Assembly: GCF_019097595.1 (NCBI RefSeq)
Contig: NC_080731.1
Span: forward strand, 21,398,866 to 21,462,865
From: Hemibagrus wyckioides
Lineage: Eukaryota; Chordata; Actinopteri; Siluriformes; Bagridae
Length of the DNA stretch: 64,000 nt
Reading direction: 5' to 3'
The notes beneath the pieces are model-generated. The model did not search any database. It was not told the origin of the DNA and worked only from the letters and a program-made list of their open reading frames with translations. Numbering within the stretch: the stretch's first letter is position 1; each line of letters opens with the position of its first letter. Shown here one piece after another: positions 1-14,000 of the stretch. A program made the translations under genes and the position numbers.

Positions 1-3000
1 TTATCACACACTCTGACCACACACACGTTATCACACACTCTGACCACACACGTTATCACACACACTGACCACACACGTTATCACACACTCTGACCACACA
101 CACGTTATCACACACTCTGACCACACACGTTATCACACACTCTGACCACACACACGTTATCACACACTCTGACCACACACACGTTATCACACACTCTGAC
201 CACACACGTTATCACACACTCTGACCACACACACGTTATCACACACTCTGACCACACACGTTATCACACACACTGACCACACACGTTATCACACACTCTG
301 ACCACACACACGTTATCACACACTCTGACCACACACACGTTATCACACACTCTGACCACACACACGTTATCACACACTCTGACCACACACACTTTATCAC
401 ACACTCTGACCACACACGTTATCACACACACTGACCACACACACGTTATCACACACTCTGACCACACACGTTATCACACACTCTGACCACACACACGTTA
501 TCACACACTCTGACCACACACACGTTATCACACACTCTGACCACACACACGTTATCACACACTCTGACCACACACACGTTATCACACACTCTGACCACAC
601 ACACGTTATCACACACACTGACCACACACACGTTATCACACACTCTGACCACACACACGTTATCACACACTCTGACCACACACACGTTATCACACACTCT
701 GACCACACACACGTTATCACACACTCTGACCACACACACGTTATCACACACTCTGACCACACACACGTTATCACACACTCTGACCACACACACGTTATCA
801 CACACTCTGACCACACACACTTTATCACACACTCTGACCACACACACGTTATCACACCCTCTGACCACACACACGTTATCAGACACTCTGACCACACACA
901 CGTTATCACACACTCTGACCACACACACGTTATCACACACTCTGACCACACACACGTTATCACACACTCTGACCACACACACGTTATCACACACTCTGAC
1001 CACACACACGTTATCACACACTCTGACCACACACACGTTATCACACACTCTGACCACACACACGTTATCACACACTCTGACCACACACACGTTATCACAC
1101 ACTCTGACCACACACACGTTATCACACACTCTGACCACACACACGTTATCACACACTCTGACCACACACACGTTATCACACACTCTGACCACACACGTTA
1201 TCACACACTCTGACCACACACACGTTATCACACACTCTGACCACACACACGTTATCACACACTCTGACCACACACACGTTATCACACACTCTGACCACAC
1301 ACACGTTATCACACACTCTGACCACACACGTTATCACACACTCTGACCACACACGTTATCACACACTCTGACCACACACACGTTATCACACACTCTGACC
1401 ACACACACGTTATCACACACTCTGACCACACACACGTTATCACACACTCTGACCACACACACGTTATCACACACTCTGACCACACACACGTTATCACACA
1501 CTCTGACCACACACACGTTATCACACACTCTGACCACACACGTTATCACACACTCTGACCACACACACGTTATCACACACTCTGACCACACACACGTTAT
1601 CACACACTCTGACCACACACGTTATCACACACTCTGACCACACACACGTTATCACACACTCTGACCACACACACGTTATCACACACTCTGACCACACACA
1701 CGTTATCACACACTCTGACCACACACACGTTATCACACACACTGACCACACACACGTTATCACACACACTGACCACACACGTTATCACACACTCTGACCA
1801 CACACACGCTATCACACACTCTGACCACACACACGTTATCACACACTCTGACCACACACGTTATCACACACTCTGACCACACACACGTTATCACACACTC
1901 TGACCACACACACGTTATCACACACTCTGACCACACACACGTTATCACACACTCTGACCACACACACGTTATCACACACTCTGACCACACACACGTTATC
2001 ACACACTCTGACCACACACACGTTATCACACACTCTGACCACACACACGTTATCACACACTCTGACCACACACACGTTATCACACACTCTGACCACACAC
2101 ACGTTATCACACACTCTGACCACACACACGTTATCACACACTCTGACCACACACACGTTATCACACACTCTGACCACACACACGTTATCACACACTCTGA
2201 CCACACACGTTATCACACACTCTGACCACACACACTTTATCACACACTCTGACCACACACACGTTATCACACACTCTGACCACACACACGTTATCACACA
2301 CTCTGACCACACACACGTTAAAACACACTCTGACCACACACACATTATCACACACACTGACCACACACGTTATCACACACTCTGACCACACACACGTTAT
2401 CACACACACTGACCACACACACGTTATCACACACTCTGACCACACACACGTTATCACACACTCTGACCACACACACGTTATCACACACTCTGACCACACA
2501 CACTTTATCACACACTCTGACCACACACGTTATCACACACTCTGACCACACACGTTATCACACACTCTGACCACACACGTTATCACACACTCTGACCACA
2601 CACACGTTATCACACACTCTGACCACACACGTTATCACACACTCTGACCACACACACTTTATCACACACACTGACCACACACACGTTATCACACACACTG
2701 ACCACACACACGTTATCACACACTCTGACCACACACACGTTATCACACACACTGACCACACACACGTTATCACACACTCTGACCACACACACGTTATCAC
2801 ACACTCTGACCGCACACACGTTATCACACTCTGACCGCACACACGTTAACACACACTCTGACCGCACACACGTTATCACACACTCTGACCACACACACGT
2901 TATCACACACACTGACCACACACACGTTATCACACACACTGACCACACACACGTTATCACACACTCTGACCACACACACGTTATCACACACTCTGACCAC

Positions 3001-4358
3001 ACACACGTTATCACACACACTGACCACACACACGTTATCACACACTCTGACCGCACACACGTTATCACACTCTGACCGCACACACGTTAACACACACTCT
3101 GACCGCACACACGTTATCACACACTCTGACCACACACACGTTATCACACACACTGACCACACACACGTTATCACACACACTGACCACACACACGTTATCA
3201 CACACTCTGACCACACACACGTTATCACACACTCTGACCACACACACGTTATCACACACACTGACCACACACACGTTATCACACACTCTGACCGCACACA
3301 CGTTATCACACTCTGACCGCACACACGTTAACACACACTCTGACCGCACACACGTTATCACACACTCTGACCACACACGTTATCACACACTCTGACCACA
3401 CACACGTTAACACACACTCTGACCACACACACGTTAACACACACTCTGACCGCACACACGTTATCACACACACTGACCACACACGTTATCACACACTCTG
3501 ACCACACACACGTTAACACACACTCTGACCACACACACGTTAACACACACTCTGACCACACACACGTTATCACACACTCTGACCACACACACGTTATCAC
3601 ACACACTGACCACACACACGTTATCACACACTCTGACCACACACACGTTATCACACACTCTGACCACACACACGTTATCACACACTCTGACCACACACAC
3701 GTTATCACACACTCTGACCACACACACGTTATCACACACACTGACCACACACGTTATCACACACACTGACCACACACACGTTATCACACACACTGACCAC
3801 ACACACGTTATCACACACACTGACCACACACGTTATCACACACACTGACCACACACACGTTATCACACACACTGACCACACACGTTATCACACGTTATCA
3901 CACACACTGACCACACACGTTATCACACACACTGACCACACACACGTTATCACACACACTGACCACACACACGTTATCACACACACTGACCACACATGTT
4001 ATCACACACACTGACCACACACACGTTATCACACACACTGACCACACACGTTATCACACACTCTGACCACACACACGTTATCACACACTCTCACCACACA
4101 CACGTTATCACACACTCTGACCACACACACGTTATCACACACTCTCACCACACACACGTTATCACACACTCTGACCACACACACGTTATCACACACACTG
4201 ACCACACACACGTTATCACACACACTGACCACACACACGTTATCACACACTCTGACCACACACACGTTATCACACACTCTGACCACACACACGTTATCAC
4301 ACACACTGACCACACACGTTATCACACACACTGACCACACACACGTTATCACACACTC
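1..4358. repeat. 25/27-bp minisatellite in atp8b5 intron
   Basis: More than 160 head-to-tail copies of a unit of the form gttatcacacactctgac followed by cacacacac. Units are 27 bp, or 25 bp when one AC is missing. The array starts before the window and ends about 130 bp before the exon at 4486. Variants include actctg/acactg, cgttaac and ccgcac. Between 2,808 and 3,350 a block with two ccgcac units and one cgttaac unit recurs every 241 bp. The 27-bp unit has no stop in several frames, which creates long spurious open frames. Confidence 0.97.
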
Positions 4359-4454
4359 ATGTTATCTCTTTAATCATGTGTAATGAGAGAAGAAGATTAT
4401 TATCACTGACATTCTGTTGGGATCTTTATTCATCCTCAGCTTAATTAATGTCGC

Positions 4455-4485
<31 letters not shown>

Positions 4486-4487
<2 letters not shown>

Positions 4488-4676
4488 CTTTGGGTTCTTG
4501 GTGTTGATGTGTGTGATCCTGGCGGTGGGTCACGGGATCTGGGAGCACTACGAGGCCAGTTACACCCCCTACATACCCCGAGCGGAGAAGGTGGGCGCCG
4601 CCTTTTCCGCCTTCCTCACCTTCTGGTCCTACATCATCATCCTTAACACTGTGGTACCCATATCACTCTACGTCAG
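4486..4676 (+). CDS. atp8b5: atp8b5 exon: TM3-TM4 with PISL motif
   Basis: Opens after a (TG)n-tag acceptor and closes at CAG|gtatct. Encodes [15 protein letters not shown] (TM3), the lumenal loop with [13 protein letters not shown], and a second membrane helix with [22 protein letters not shown] in TM4 is the P4-ATPase replacement for the PEGL/PVGL of cation pumps and lines the lipid path (known). This is the first exon in the window; the exons before it are off the left edge. Confidence 0.93.
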
Positions 4677-5049
4677 GTATCTCATATGTGTGTGTGTTTG
4701 TGTGTATGTATTGTTAATATGTTTATTCAAATTTGCTAAGATCATGTAGCGCTGACTTTTAGTCAGTAAAAAACACTCAAAGAAATAGAATGATCTTCAG
4801 ACACTTATTTATATAGTGTGTGTGTGTGTGTTCAGTATGGAGGTGATCCGTCTGGGGAACAGTTACTACATTAACTGGGACAGACTGATGTATCACGAGC
4901 GCAGCGACACGCCGGCCGAGGCTCGCACCACCACGCTGAACGAAGAACTCGGACAGATCAACTACATCTTCTCTGACAAGACCGGCACACTCACACAGAA
5001 TATCATGAACTTCACCAAGTGTTCCATCGGGGGCAAGACTTACGGTCCG

Positions 5050-5080
<31 letters not shown>

Positions 5081-8000
5081 CACACGCACACACACGCACA
5101 CACACACGCACACACGCACACACACACACACACACACGCACACACATTCTCACATTTCCCACCTTGTGAGGTCCACCTCATTTTTGTACCTTTATGGGGT
5201 CCACCCTTTCCAATGGTTCTACAGCTTTGTAAAAAATTAGGCATGACCAAAAAAATATATAAATTACAAATATCACTTCAAATTAATAAAATTCTAAACT
5301 TTTTCAAAAAAGGGGCTCTGTTTCTAGCATTGTGTCCTTGTGAGGTCCACGTTCACACACCCTGTTTCTAGCGTGGTGTCCCTGTGAGGTCCACGTTCAC
5401 ACACTCTGTTTCTAGCGTGGTGTCCCTGTGAGGTCCACGTTCACACACCCTGTTTCTAGCGTTGTGTCCCTGTGAGGTCCACGTTCACACACTCTGTTTC
5501 TAGCGTTGTGTCCCTGTGAGGTCCACGTTCACACACTCTGTTTCTAGCGTGGTGTCCTTGTGAGGTCCACGTTCACACACTCTGTTTCTAGCGTTGTGTC
5601 CCTGTGAGGTCCACGTTCACACACTCTGTTTCTAGCGTTGTGTCCTTGTGAGGTCCACGTTCACACACCCTGTTTCTAGCGTTGTGTCCCTGTGAGGTCC
5701 ACGTTCACACACTCTGTTTCTAGCGTTGTGTCCCTGTGAGGTCCACGTTCACACACTCTGTTTCTAGCGTTGTGTCCTTGTGAGGTCCACGTTCACACAC
5801 CCTGTTTCTAGCATTGTGTCCCTGTGAGGTCCACGTTCACACACCCTGTTTCTAGCGTTGTGTCCTTGTGAGGTCCACGTTCACACACTCTGTTTCTAGC
5901 GTTGTGTCCCTGTGAGGTCCACGTTCACACACTCTGTTTCTAGCGTTGTGTCCCTGTGAGGTCCACGTTCACACACTCTGTTTCTAGCGTTGTGTCCCTG
6001 TGAGGTCCACGTTCACACACTCTGTTTCTAGCGTTGTGTCCCTGTGAGGTCCACGTTCACACACCCTGTTTCTAGCGTTGTGTCTCTGTGAGGTCCACGT
6101 TCACACACTCTGTTTGTAGCGTGGTGTCCTTGTGAGGTCCACGTTCACACACCCTGTTTCTAGCGTGGTGTCCTTGTGAGGTCCACGTTCACACACCCTG
6201 TTTCTAGCGTTGTGTCTCTGTGAGGTCCACGTTCACACACTCTGTTTCTAGCGTGGTGTCCTTGTGAGGTCCACGTTCACACACTCTGTTTCTAGCGTGG
6301 TGTCCTTGTGAGGTCCACGTTCACACACTCTGTTTCTAGCGTGGTGTCCTTGTGAGGTCCACGTTCACACACTCTGTTTCTAGCGTGGTGTCCCTGTGAG
6401 GTCCACGTTCACACACCCTGTTTCTAGCGTTGTGTCCCTGTGAGGTCCACGTTCACACACTCTGTTTCTAGCGTTGTGTCCCTGTGAGGTCCACGTTCAC
6501 ACACTCTGTTTCTAGCGTTGTGTCCCTGTGAGGTCCACGTTCACACACTCTGTTTCTAGCGTTGTGTCCTTGTGAGGTCCACGTTCACACACCCTGTTTC
6601 TAGCATTGTGTCCCTGTGAGGTCCACGTTCACACACCCTGTTTCTAGCGTTGTGTCCTTGTGAGGTCCACGTTCACACACTCTGTTTCTAGCGTTGTGTC
6701 CCTGTGAGGTCCACGTTCACACACTCTGTTTCTAGCGTTGTGTCCCTGTGAGGTCCACGTTCACACACTCTGTTTCTAGCGTTGTGTCCCTGTGAGGTCC
6801 ACGTTCACACACTCTGTTTCTAGCGTTGTGTCCCTGTGAGGTCCACGTTCACACACCCTGTTTCTAGCGTTGTGTCTCTGTGAGGTCCACGTTCACACAC
6901 TCTGTTTGTAGCGTGGTGTCCTTGTGAGGTCCACGTTCACACACCCTGTTTCTAGCGTTGTGTCCTTGTGAGGTCCACGTTCACACACCCTGTTTCTAGC
7001 GTTGTGTCTCTGTGAGGTCCACGTTCACACACCCTGTTTCTAGTGTGGTGTCCTTGTGAGGTCCACGTTCACACACCCTGTTTCTAGCGTTGTGTCCCTG
7101 TGAGGTCCACGTTCACACACTCTGTTTCTAGCGTTGTGTCCTTGTGAGGTCCACGTTCACACACCCTGTTTCTAGTGTGGTGTCCTTGTGAGGTCCACGT
7201 TCACACACTCTGTTTCTAGCGTTGTGTCCCTGTGAGGTCCACGTTCACACACTCTGTTTCTAGCGTGGTGTCCTTGTGAGGTCCACGTTCACACACTCTG
7301 TTTCTAGCGTGGTGTCCTTGTGAGGTCCACGTTCACACACCCTGTTTCTAGCATTGTGTCCCTGTGAGGTCCACGTTCACACACTCTGTTTCTAGCGTGG
7401 TGTCCTTGTGAGGTCCACGTTCACACACCCTGTTTCTAGCGTGGTGTCCTTGTGAGGTCCACGTTCACACACCCTGTTTCTAGCGTTGTGTCCCTGTGAG
7501 GTCCACGTTCACACACTCTGTTTCTAGCGTTGTGTCCCTGTGAGGTCCACGTTCACACACTCTGTTTCTAGCATTGTGTCCTTGTGAGGTCCACGTTCAC
7601 ACACCCTGTTTCTAGCGTTGTGTCCCTGTGAGGTCCACGTTCACACACTCTGTTTCTAGCATTGTGTCCTTGTGAGGTCCACGTTCACACACTCTGTTTC
7701 TAGCGTTGTGTCCCTGTGAGGTCCACGTTCACACACTCTGTTTCTAGCGTTGTGTCCCTGTGAGGTCCACGTTCACACACTCTGTTTCTAGCATTGTGTC
7801 CCTGTGAGGTCCACGTTCACACACTCTGTTTCTAGCGTTGTGTCCTTGTGAGGTCCACGTTCACACACCCTGTTTCTAGCGTTGTGTCCTTGTGAGGTCC
7901 ACGTTCACACACTCTGTTTCTATTTTTTATAGCGTAGCAAGGACCCAAGTTTTTACCTAGGTATTAATGGTTATAATGGTTTTTATGTTTTGAACTTGAT

Positions 8001-11000
8001 TAATTCCAGGACTGTATAAGGGATATTCATTCTAATTCATGTCCTTTACATCCTGCATCCATTTCTTTTGCACCAGCTGACATACCTGATTAGCTCATTC
8101 ACAAAGGTCATCAATAACTAGACAGGGCATGAACATGATAATAATGACCCTTGGTCCAAATTCATGGTAAATTTCCAAAACTAGCCTCTCTGTGGTAATA
8201 TAGTGTAGAATGAAACAATCTCTTCACATGTTTTGTTCTCAAGAACAAAAAAGAACATGTTAACCCGTTCTTGAATAACTTCCAAAAATATACATTTAAG
8301 ATAAATCCCCACAGATTTGTTCTGTAACAGCTAGAAACACAAAATTCGACGTGTAGACTATGGCTACACAGGACAAAGTAAAAAAAAATATTTAACACAT
8401 TCTTTAATTGGAAGATAATCTTGTTCAAGTTATTCAATTTTTCAATGCCAAAATTCACATATATTTCTTGGAGTCTGTTGTGTGACTGATATTGTAACAA
8501 TGTTTTATAAACTTGACATATGGTTTATATAAGAAATGTTTATCTCTATGTAGATCCAGCTATTAGATGAAGATGTGGAGAATTCTTAGTAATTATCAAT
8601 GTGGAGATACACAGAAGTAAGCTCATGCAAAAACATTTCTAAAACAGCAAATAATGAAGTCAAGTGGACTTTTCTAGAAGTCTCATCATGCCTCACACTA
8701 ACATATGGGGGACTGGAATCAATCTGATTGTAGATATCTGTCTTTAACAAACATCAGGTCAGAGTGTGTACAGTTACATGTGTAATAGGTGAGGTTTTGA
8801 TTCTGCAAACTGTTACCCAATGTATATAAAATCACTTGAAGTGAGGTCCAGTCGGGAGGGCCCCATAAGGACAAGACTAGAAACAGAGTGTGTGTGTGTG
8901 AAGACTAATCAAACAACAAAACTTGGAAATCGTTTCAGGCGGGCCCCACAAGGGCAACACTAGAAACATATGTGTGTAAGGATGCCTAGACACATCAGGG
9001 CACAATATATTAACAATATAGCAGAGCTTGGCATAATCTTAGTGTATGTAACTGGTGCAATCATGTTACTCTACTGACATTATGATCTAATTCATAAACA
9101 GTCAGTTAGTTAGTAGTTAGGTATTTTAATGTGGTGTGTTGTCTGATGGCAGTTGCAGTGGTTGAAATGGGAGTTGGCAGGTGAACGGTACTGTATTCAA
9201 GCAGTGACTATAAAGGTTTTGTTAAATTTGTGTATATTATGCTTATCTTTACATGTATGTATGATCTAGATCATTTCCTAGTTTTATTTCACAAGGGGTT
9301 AAAGGGAAAATTTAAGTTTGTACCTTGTAAACACAATGCAATAAAGTCAGTTGTGGTGTGATTTTAACTTAGTGCTTGTAATGACAAAATGACCATCACA
9401 GCACAACTGACCCAAATGCCTGTGTTAATGGAGGGGCAAACTTTGGTTTCCCTTTTAACCCATTCAGAAAGAAACCTGGAAACAACACATACAATACATA
9501 CAAGCAAGTCATAATGTAGAATAATACTATTTGAAATTATAAAAATAAATAAAAACCGTCTGACACTGTAATGCTACAGACCTTATGGAGTTCATCCAGC
9601 GGTCATCTCCCACTGTAAACCCTGATAATACCCATAGAGGAGGATTTATAATACAGCTTCAGTGTCAGACTCTATTAACTCTACCTTTACATGTTGTCTG
9701 TATGTCTGCTATTTTAGACAAATACTCCTTTATATCTTTATAACTGCGTCGTTGCAAACATATTGTGCTTGTTGATCCAGTTTGTACAACCAGAAGACCC
9801 AGAACACCAAAATGCAGTTAAATACGAGATTAAACTCCATTTCTACTCAACACCGGCATCTCGACATCTGAGCCTACAGTAAAGTTCAGGAGAAAAGTAA
9901 AGTGTCGGGAGACATGGAAATAATGTCCGAACAAAACAGTTCGATATATAAATAAATAGGTTTTAATAAATAAATAAATGCAAAAGCTATTGGTTTTATT
10001 CAGGAAAACATGAATTCAGAGCTATAGATAGCACTAGCTAGCCAAAAAGCTAATGCAACTGCTATTGGTTTCATTCAGGAAAACACGAATTCAGAGCTAC
10101 AGCTAGCATTAGCTAGCACAATAGCTAATGCAAATGCTATTGGTTTCATTCAGGAAAACACGAATTCAGAGCTATAGCTACCACTAGCTAGCCAAAAAGC
10201 TAATGCAAAAGCTATTGGTTTCATTCAGGAAAACATGAATTCAGAGCTATAGCTAGCATTAGCTAGCACAATAGCTAATGCAAATGCTATTGGTTTCATT
10301 CAGGAAAACACGAATTCAGAGCTATAGCTACCACTAGCTAGCCAAAAAGCTAATGCAAATGCTATTGGTTTCATTCAGGAAAACACGAATTCAGAGCTAT
10401 AGCTAGCGCTAGCTAGCGCAATAGCTAATGCAAATGCTATTGGTTTCATTCAGGAAAACACAAATTTAGGGCTATAGCTAGCGCTAGCTAGCACAGTAGC
10501 TAATTCAAATGCTATTGGTTTAATTAAGAAAAACACGAAAGCTCTAGTTAGCACTAGCTAGCTAAATAGCTAACATCAGCATGGGGTCTCTATGCTGTAT
10601 GTCGGGTCTTCTGTGTATAAATTGGTAGTTTATTAATATACATGGGAAGAGGATTGTGTTATAGCTGTATGGAACTGGGTACCTAAAAAGAATAAAATAT
10701 AAACATTAAACTTACCTCTTAATGAGTCCTGGTCCTGTGAGTCGGAGTGAAGCAGAATGAAATGCTGTTCCAATGCTTTCTTCTTTCTTCTTTAATAGCA
10801 GTCATTTAATATGATTGCAGTCATTTAATATGATGATTTAATAGCACCATTGCATCGTCTCATTGACTGAAACATAAACTTTGCGAGGAGTGCTTACCCC
10901 CACACACTCCACCGGAAGTGGCTCTCGGGGAAAAAATTTACCTAGGGGCGCTAGAGAGCAGAAAATCGACACACTCGTTTCCAGTTTTTGCTACCATGTG

Positions 11001-14000
11001 GGGCAAGTAAACTAAAAGCATGAGGCATATCAGGGAAGCCTCCTGAGCATGTTTTAATGGATAAACGGTGTGGGGTCCGGCATTTTGGGCCCCACAACGT
11101 TTCTGGGCCCCACACTGTTGGTGTGCTCCAGATGGGTGGACCCCACCAAGTAAGAAATGTGAGAACGCACACACACACACACTCACACACACACACACAC
11201 ACACACTCACACAGACCATCATGAACTTCACCAAGTGTTCCATCGGGGGCAAGACTTACGGTCTGACACACACACACACACTCACACACACACACACACT
11301 CACACACACACACACACACTCACACACACACACACACTCACACACACACACACACACACTCACACACACACACACACACTCACACACACACACACACTCA
11401 CACACACTCACACACACACACACACTCACACACACACACATTCACACAGAACATAATGAACTTCACCAAGTGTTCCATCGGGGGCAAGACTTACAGTCTG
11501 ACACACACACACACTCGCACACACTCACACAGAACATCATGAACTTCACCAAGTGTTCCATCGGGGGCAAGACTTATGGTCCGACACACACACACACACA
11601 CACTCACACACACCCACACACCAACACACACACTCACACACACACAAACACACACACACCCACACAAAAAAACACACTCAAACACACACAAACACACACA
11701 CACAGACACAAACACACACACTCATGTAAAAACAAACAAATTTAATTACAGTTAAATAAAAATGAATGTGCTGTTTGTCCTGCAGGAGATGTGATTGACC
11801 ATTACACGGGTCAGAGACTAGAGATCTCAGAGGTGAGAAACTGTGTGTGATTATATAGAGTATGTATTTATAGTGTGTGTGTGATTATATAGAGTGTGTA
11901 TTTATAGTGTGTGTGTGATTATAGTGTGTGTGTGTGATTATAGAGAGTGTGTATTTATAGTGTGTGTGTGATTATAGAGAGTGTGTATTTATAGTGTGTG
12001 TGTGATTATAGAGAGTATGTATTTATAGTGTGTGTGTGTGATTATATAGAGTGTGTATTTATAGTGTGTGTGTGTGATTATAGAGAGTATGTATTTATAG
12101 TGTGTGTGTGATTATAGAGAGTGTGTATTTATAGTGTGTGTGTGATTATAGAGAGTATGTATTTATAGTGTGTGTGTGTGATTATATAGAGTGTGTATTT
12201 ATAGTGTGTGTGTGATTATATAGAGTGTGTATTTATAGTGTGTGTGTGATTATAGAGAGTGTGTATTTATAGTGTGTGTGTGTGATTATAGAGAGTGTGT
12301 ATTTATAGTGTGTGTGTGTGATTATAGAGAGTGTGTATTTATAGTGTGTGTGTGATTATAGAGAGTGTGTATTTATAGTGTGTGTGTGTGATTATAGAGA
12401 GTGTGTATTTATAGTGTGTGTGTGATTATAGAGAGTGTGTATTTATAGTGTGTGTGTGATTATATAGAGTGTGTATTTATAGTGTGTGTGTGTGATTATA
12501 GAGAGTGTGTATTTATAGTGTGTGTGTGTGATTATAGAGAGTGTGTATTTATAGTGTGTGTGTGTGATTATAGAGAGTGTGTATTTATAGTGTGTGTGTG
12601 TGATTATAGAGAGTGTGTATTTATAGTGTGTGTGTGATTATAGAGTGTGTATTTATAGTGTGTGTGTGATTATAGAGAGTGTGTATTTATAGTGTGTGTG
12701 TGATTATAGAGAGTGTGTATTTATAGTGTGTGTGTGATTATAGAGAGTGTGTATTTATAGTGTGTGTGTGATTATATAGAGTGTGTATTTATAGTGTGTG
12801 TGTGATTATAGAGAGTGTGTATTTATAGTGTGTGTGTGATTATAGAGAGTGTGTATTTATAGTGTGTGTGTGATTATAGAGAGTGTGTATTTATAGTGTG
12901 TGTGTGATTATAGAGAGTGTGTATTTATAGTGTGTGTGTGTGATTATAGAGAGTGTGTATTTATAGTGTGTGTGTGATTATAGAGAGTGTGTATTTATAG
13001 TGTGTGTGTGTGATTATAGAGAGTGTGTATTTATAGTGTGTGTGTGATTATAGAGAGTGTGTATTTATAGTGTGTGTGTGATTATAGTGTGTGTGTGTGA
13101 TTATAGAGAGTGTGTATTTATAGTGTGTGTGTGATTATAGAGAGTGTGTATTTATAGTGTGTGTGTGATTATAGAGAGTGTGTATTTATAGTGTGTGTGT
13201 GATTATAGTGTGTGTGTGTGATTATAGAGAGTGTGTATTTATAGTGTGTGTGTGATTATAGAGAGTGTGTATTTATAGTGTGTGTGTGATTATAGTGTGT
13301 GTGTGTGATTATAGAGAGTGTGTATTTATAGTGTGTGTGTGATTATAGAGAGTGTGTATTTATAGTGTGTGTGTGATTATAGAGAGTGTGTATTTATAGT
13401 GTGTGTGTGATTATAGAGAGTGTGTATTTATAGTGTGTGTGTGATTATAGAGAGTGTGTATTTATAGTGTGTGTGTGATTATAGTGTGTGTGTGTGATTA
13501 TAGAGAGTGTGTATTTATAGTGTGTGTGTGATTATAGAGAGTGTGTATTTATAGTGTGTGTGTGATTATAGAGAGTGTGTATTTATAGTGTGTGTGTGAT
13601 TATAGTGTGTGTGTGTGATTATAGAGAGTGTGTATTTATAGTGTGTGTGTGATTATAGAGAGTGTGTATTTATAGTGTGTGTGTGTGATTATAGAGAGTG
13701 TGTATTTATAGTGTGTGTGTGATTATAGAGAGTGTGTATTTATAGTGTGTGTGTGTGATTATAGAGAGTGTGTATTTATAGTGTGTGTGTGTGATTATAG
13801 AGAGTGTGTATTTATAGTGTGTGTGTGATTATATAGAGTGTGTATTTATAGTGTGTGTGTGTGATTATAGAGAGTGTGTATTTATAGTGTGTGTGTGATT
13901 ATAGAGAGTGTGTATTTATAGTGTGTGTGTGATTATAGAGAGTGTGTATTTATAGTGTGTGTGTGTGATTATAGAGAGTGTGTATTTATAGTGTGTGTGT

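Larger units (their letters stand above)
5147..11165. mobile_element. Possible TIR-flanked element inside intron
   Basis: The sequence at 5147-5177 (ttctcacatttc, then ttgtgaggtccacc) recurs in inverted form at 11135-11165 with about 6 mismatches in 31. Both arms point inwards and both sit next to (CA)n. The interior holds the 44-bp array, AT-rich unique DNA, two inverted fragments related to the 44-bp unit (8842-8903, 8930-8975) and the 75-bp array. No transposase frame is visible. This could be a decayed non-autonomous DNA transposon or two copies of a short element in opposite orientation. Confidence 0.4.
11275..11722. repeat. (CA)n/(ACTC) microsatellite around exon-end copies
   Basis: Long (CA)n with regular actcac interruptions, broken by the three exon-end copies. 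Probably the recombination substrate that multiplied them. Confidence 0.85.

Noticed and set aside
264..4352. Long open frames rich in VWSECVITC or HVITHSDHT repeats
   Set aside because: They follow the 27-bp tandem unit on both strands and in several frames; codon content is dictated by the repeat, and they lie in an intron of atp8b5.
5316..7921. CRISPR-like regular direct repeats
   Set aside because: Repeats are contiguous 44-bp units with no unique spacers, in a eukaryotic intron with no cas genes.
8162..8500. 112-codon minus-strand frame
   Set aside because: AT-rich intron DNA, no recognisable motif, no splice or promoter context.
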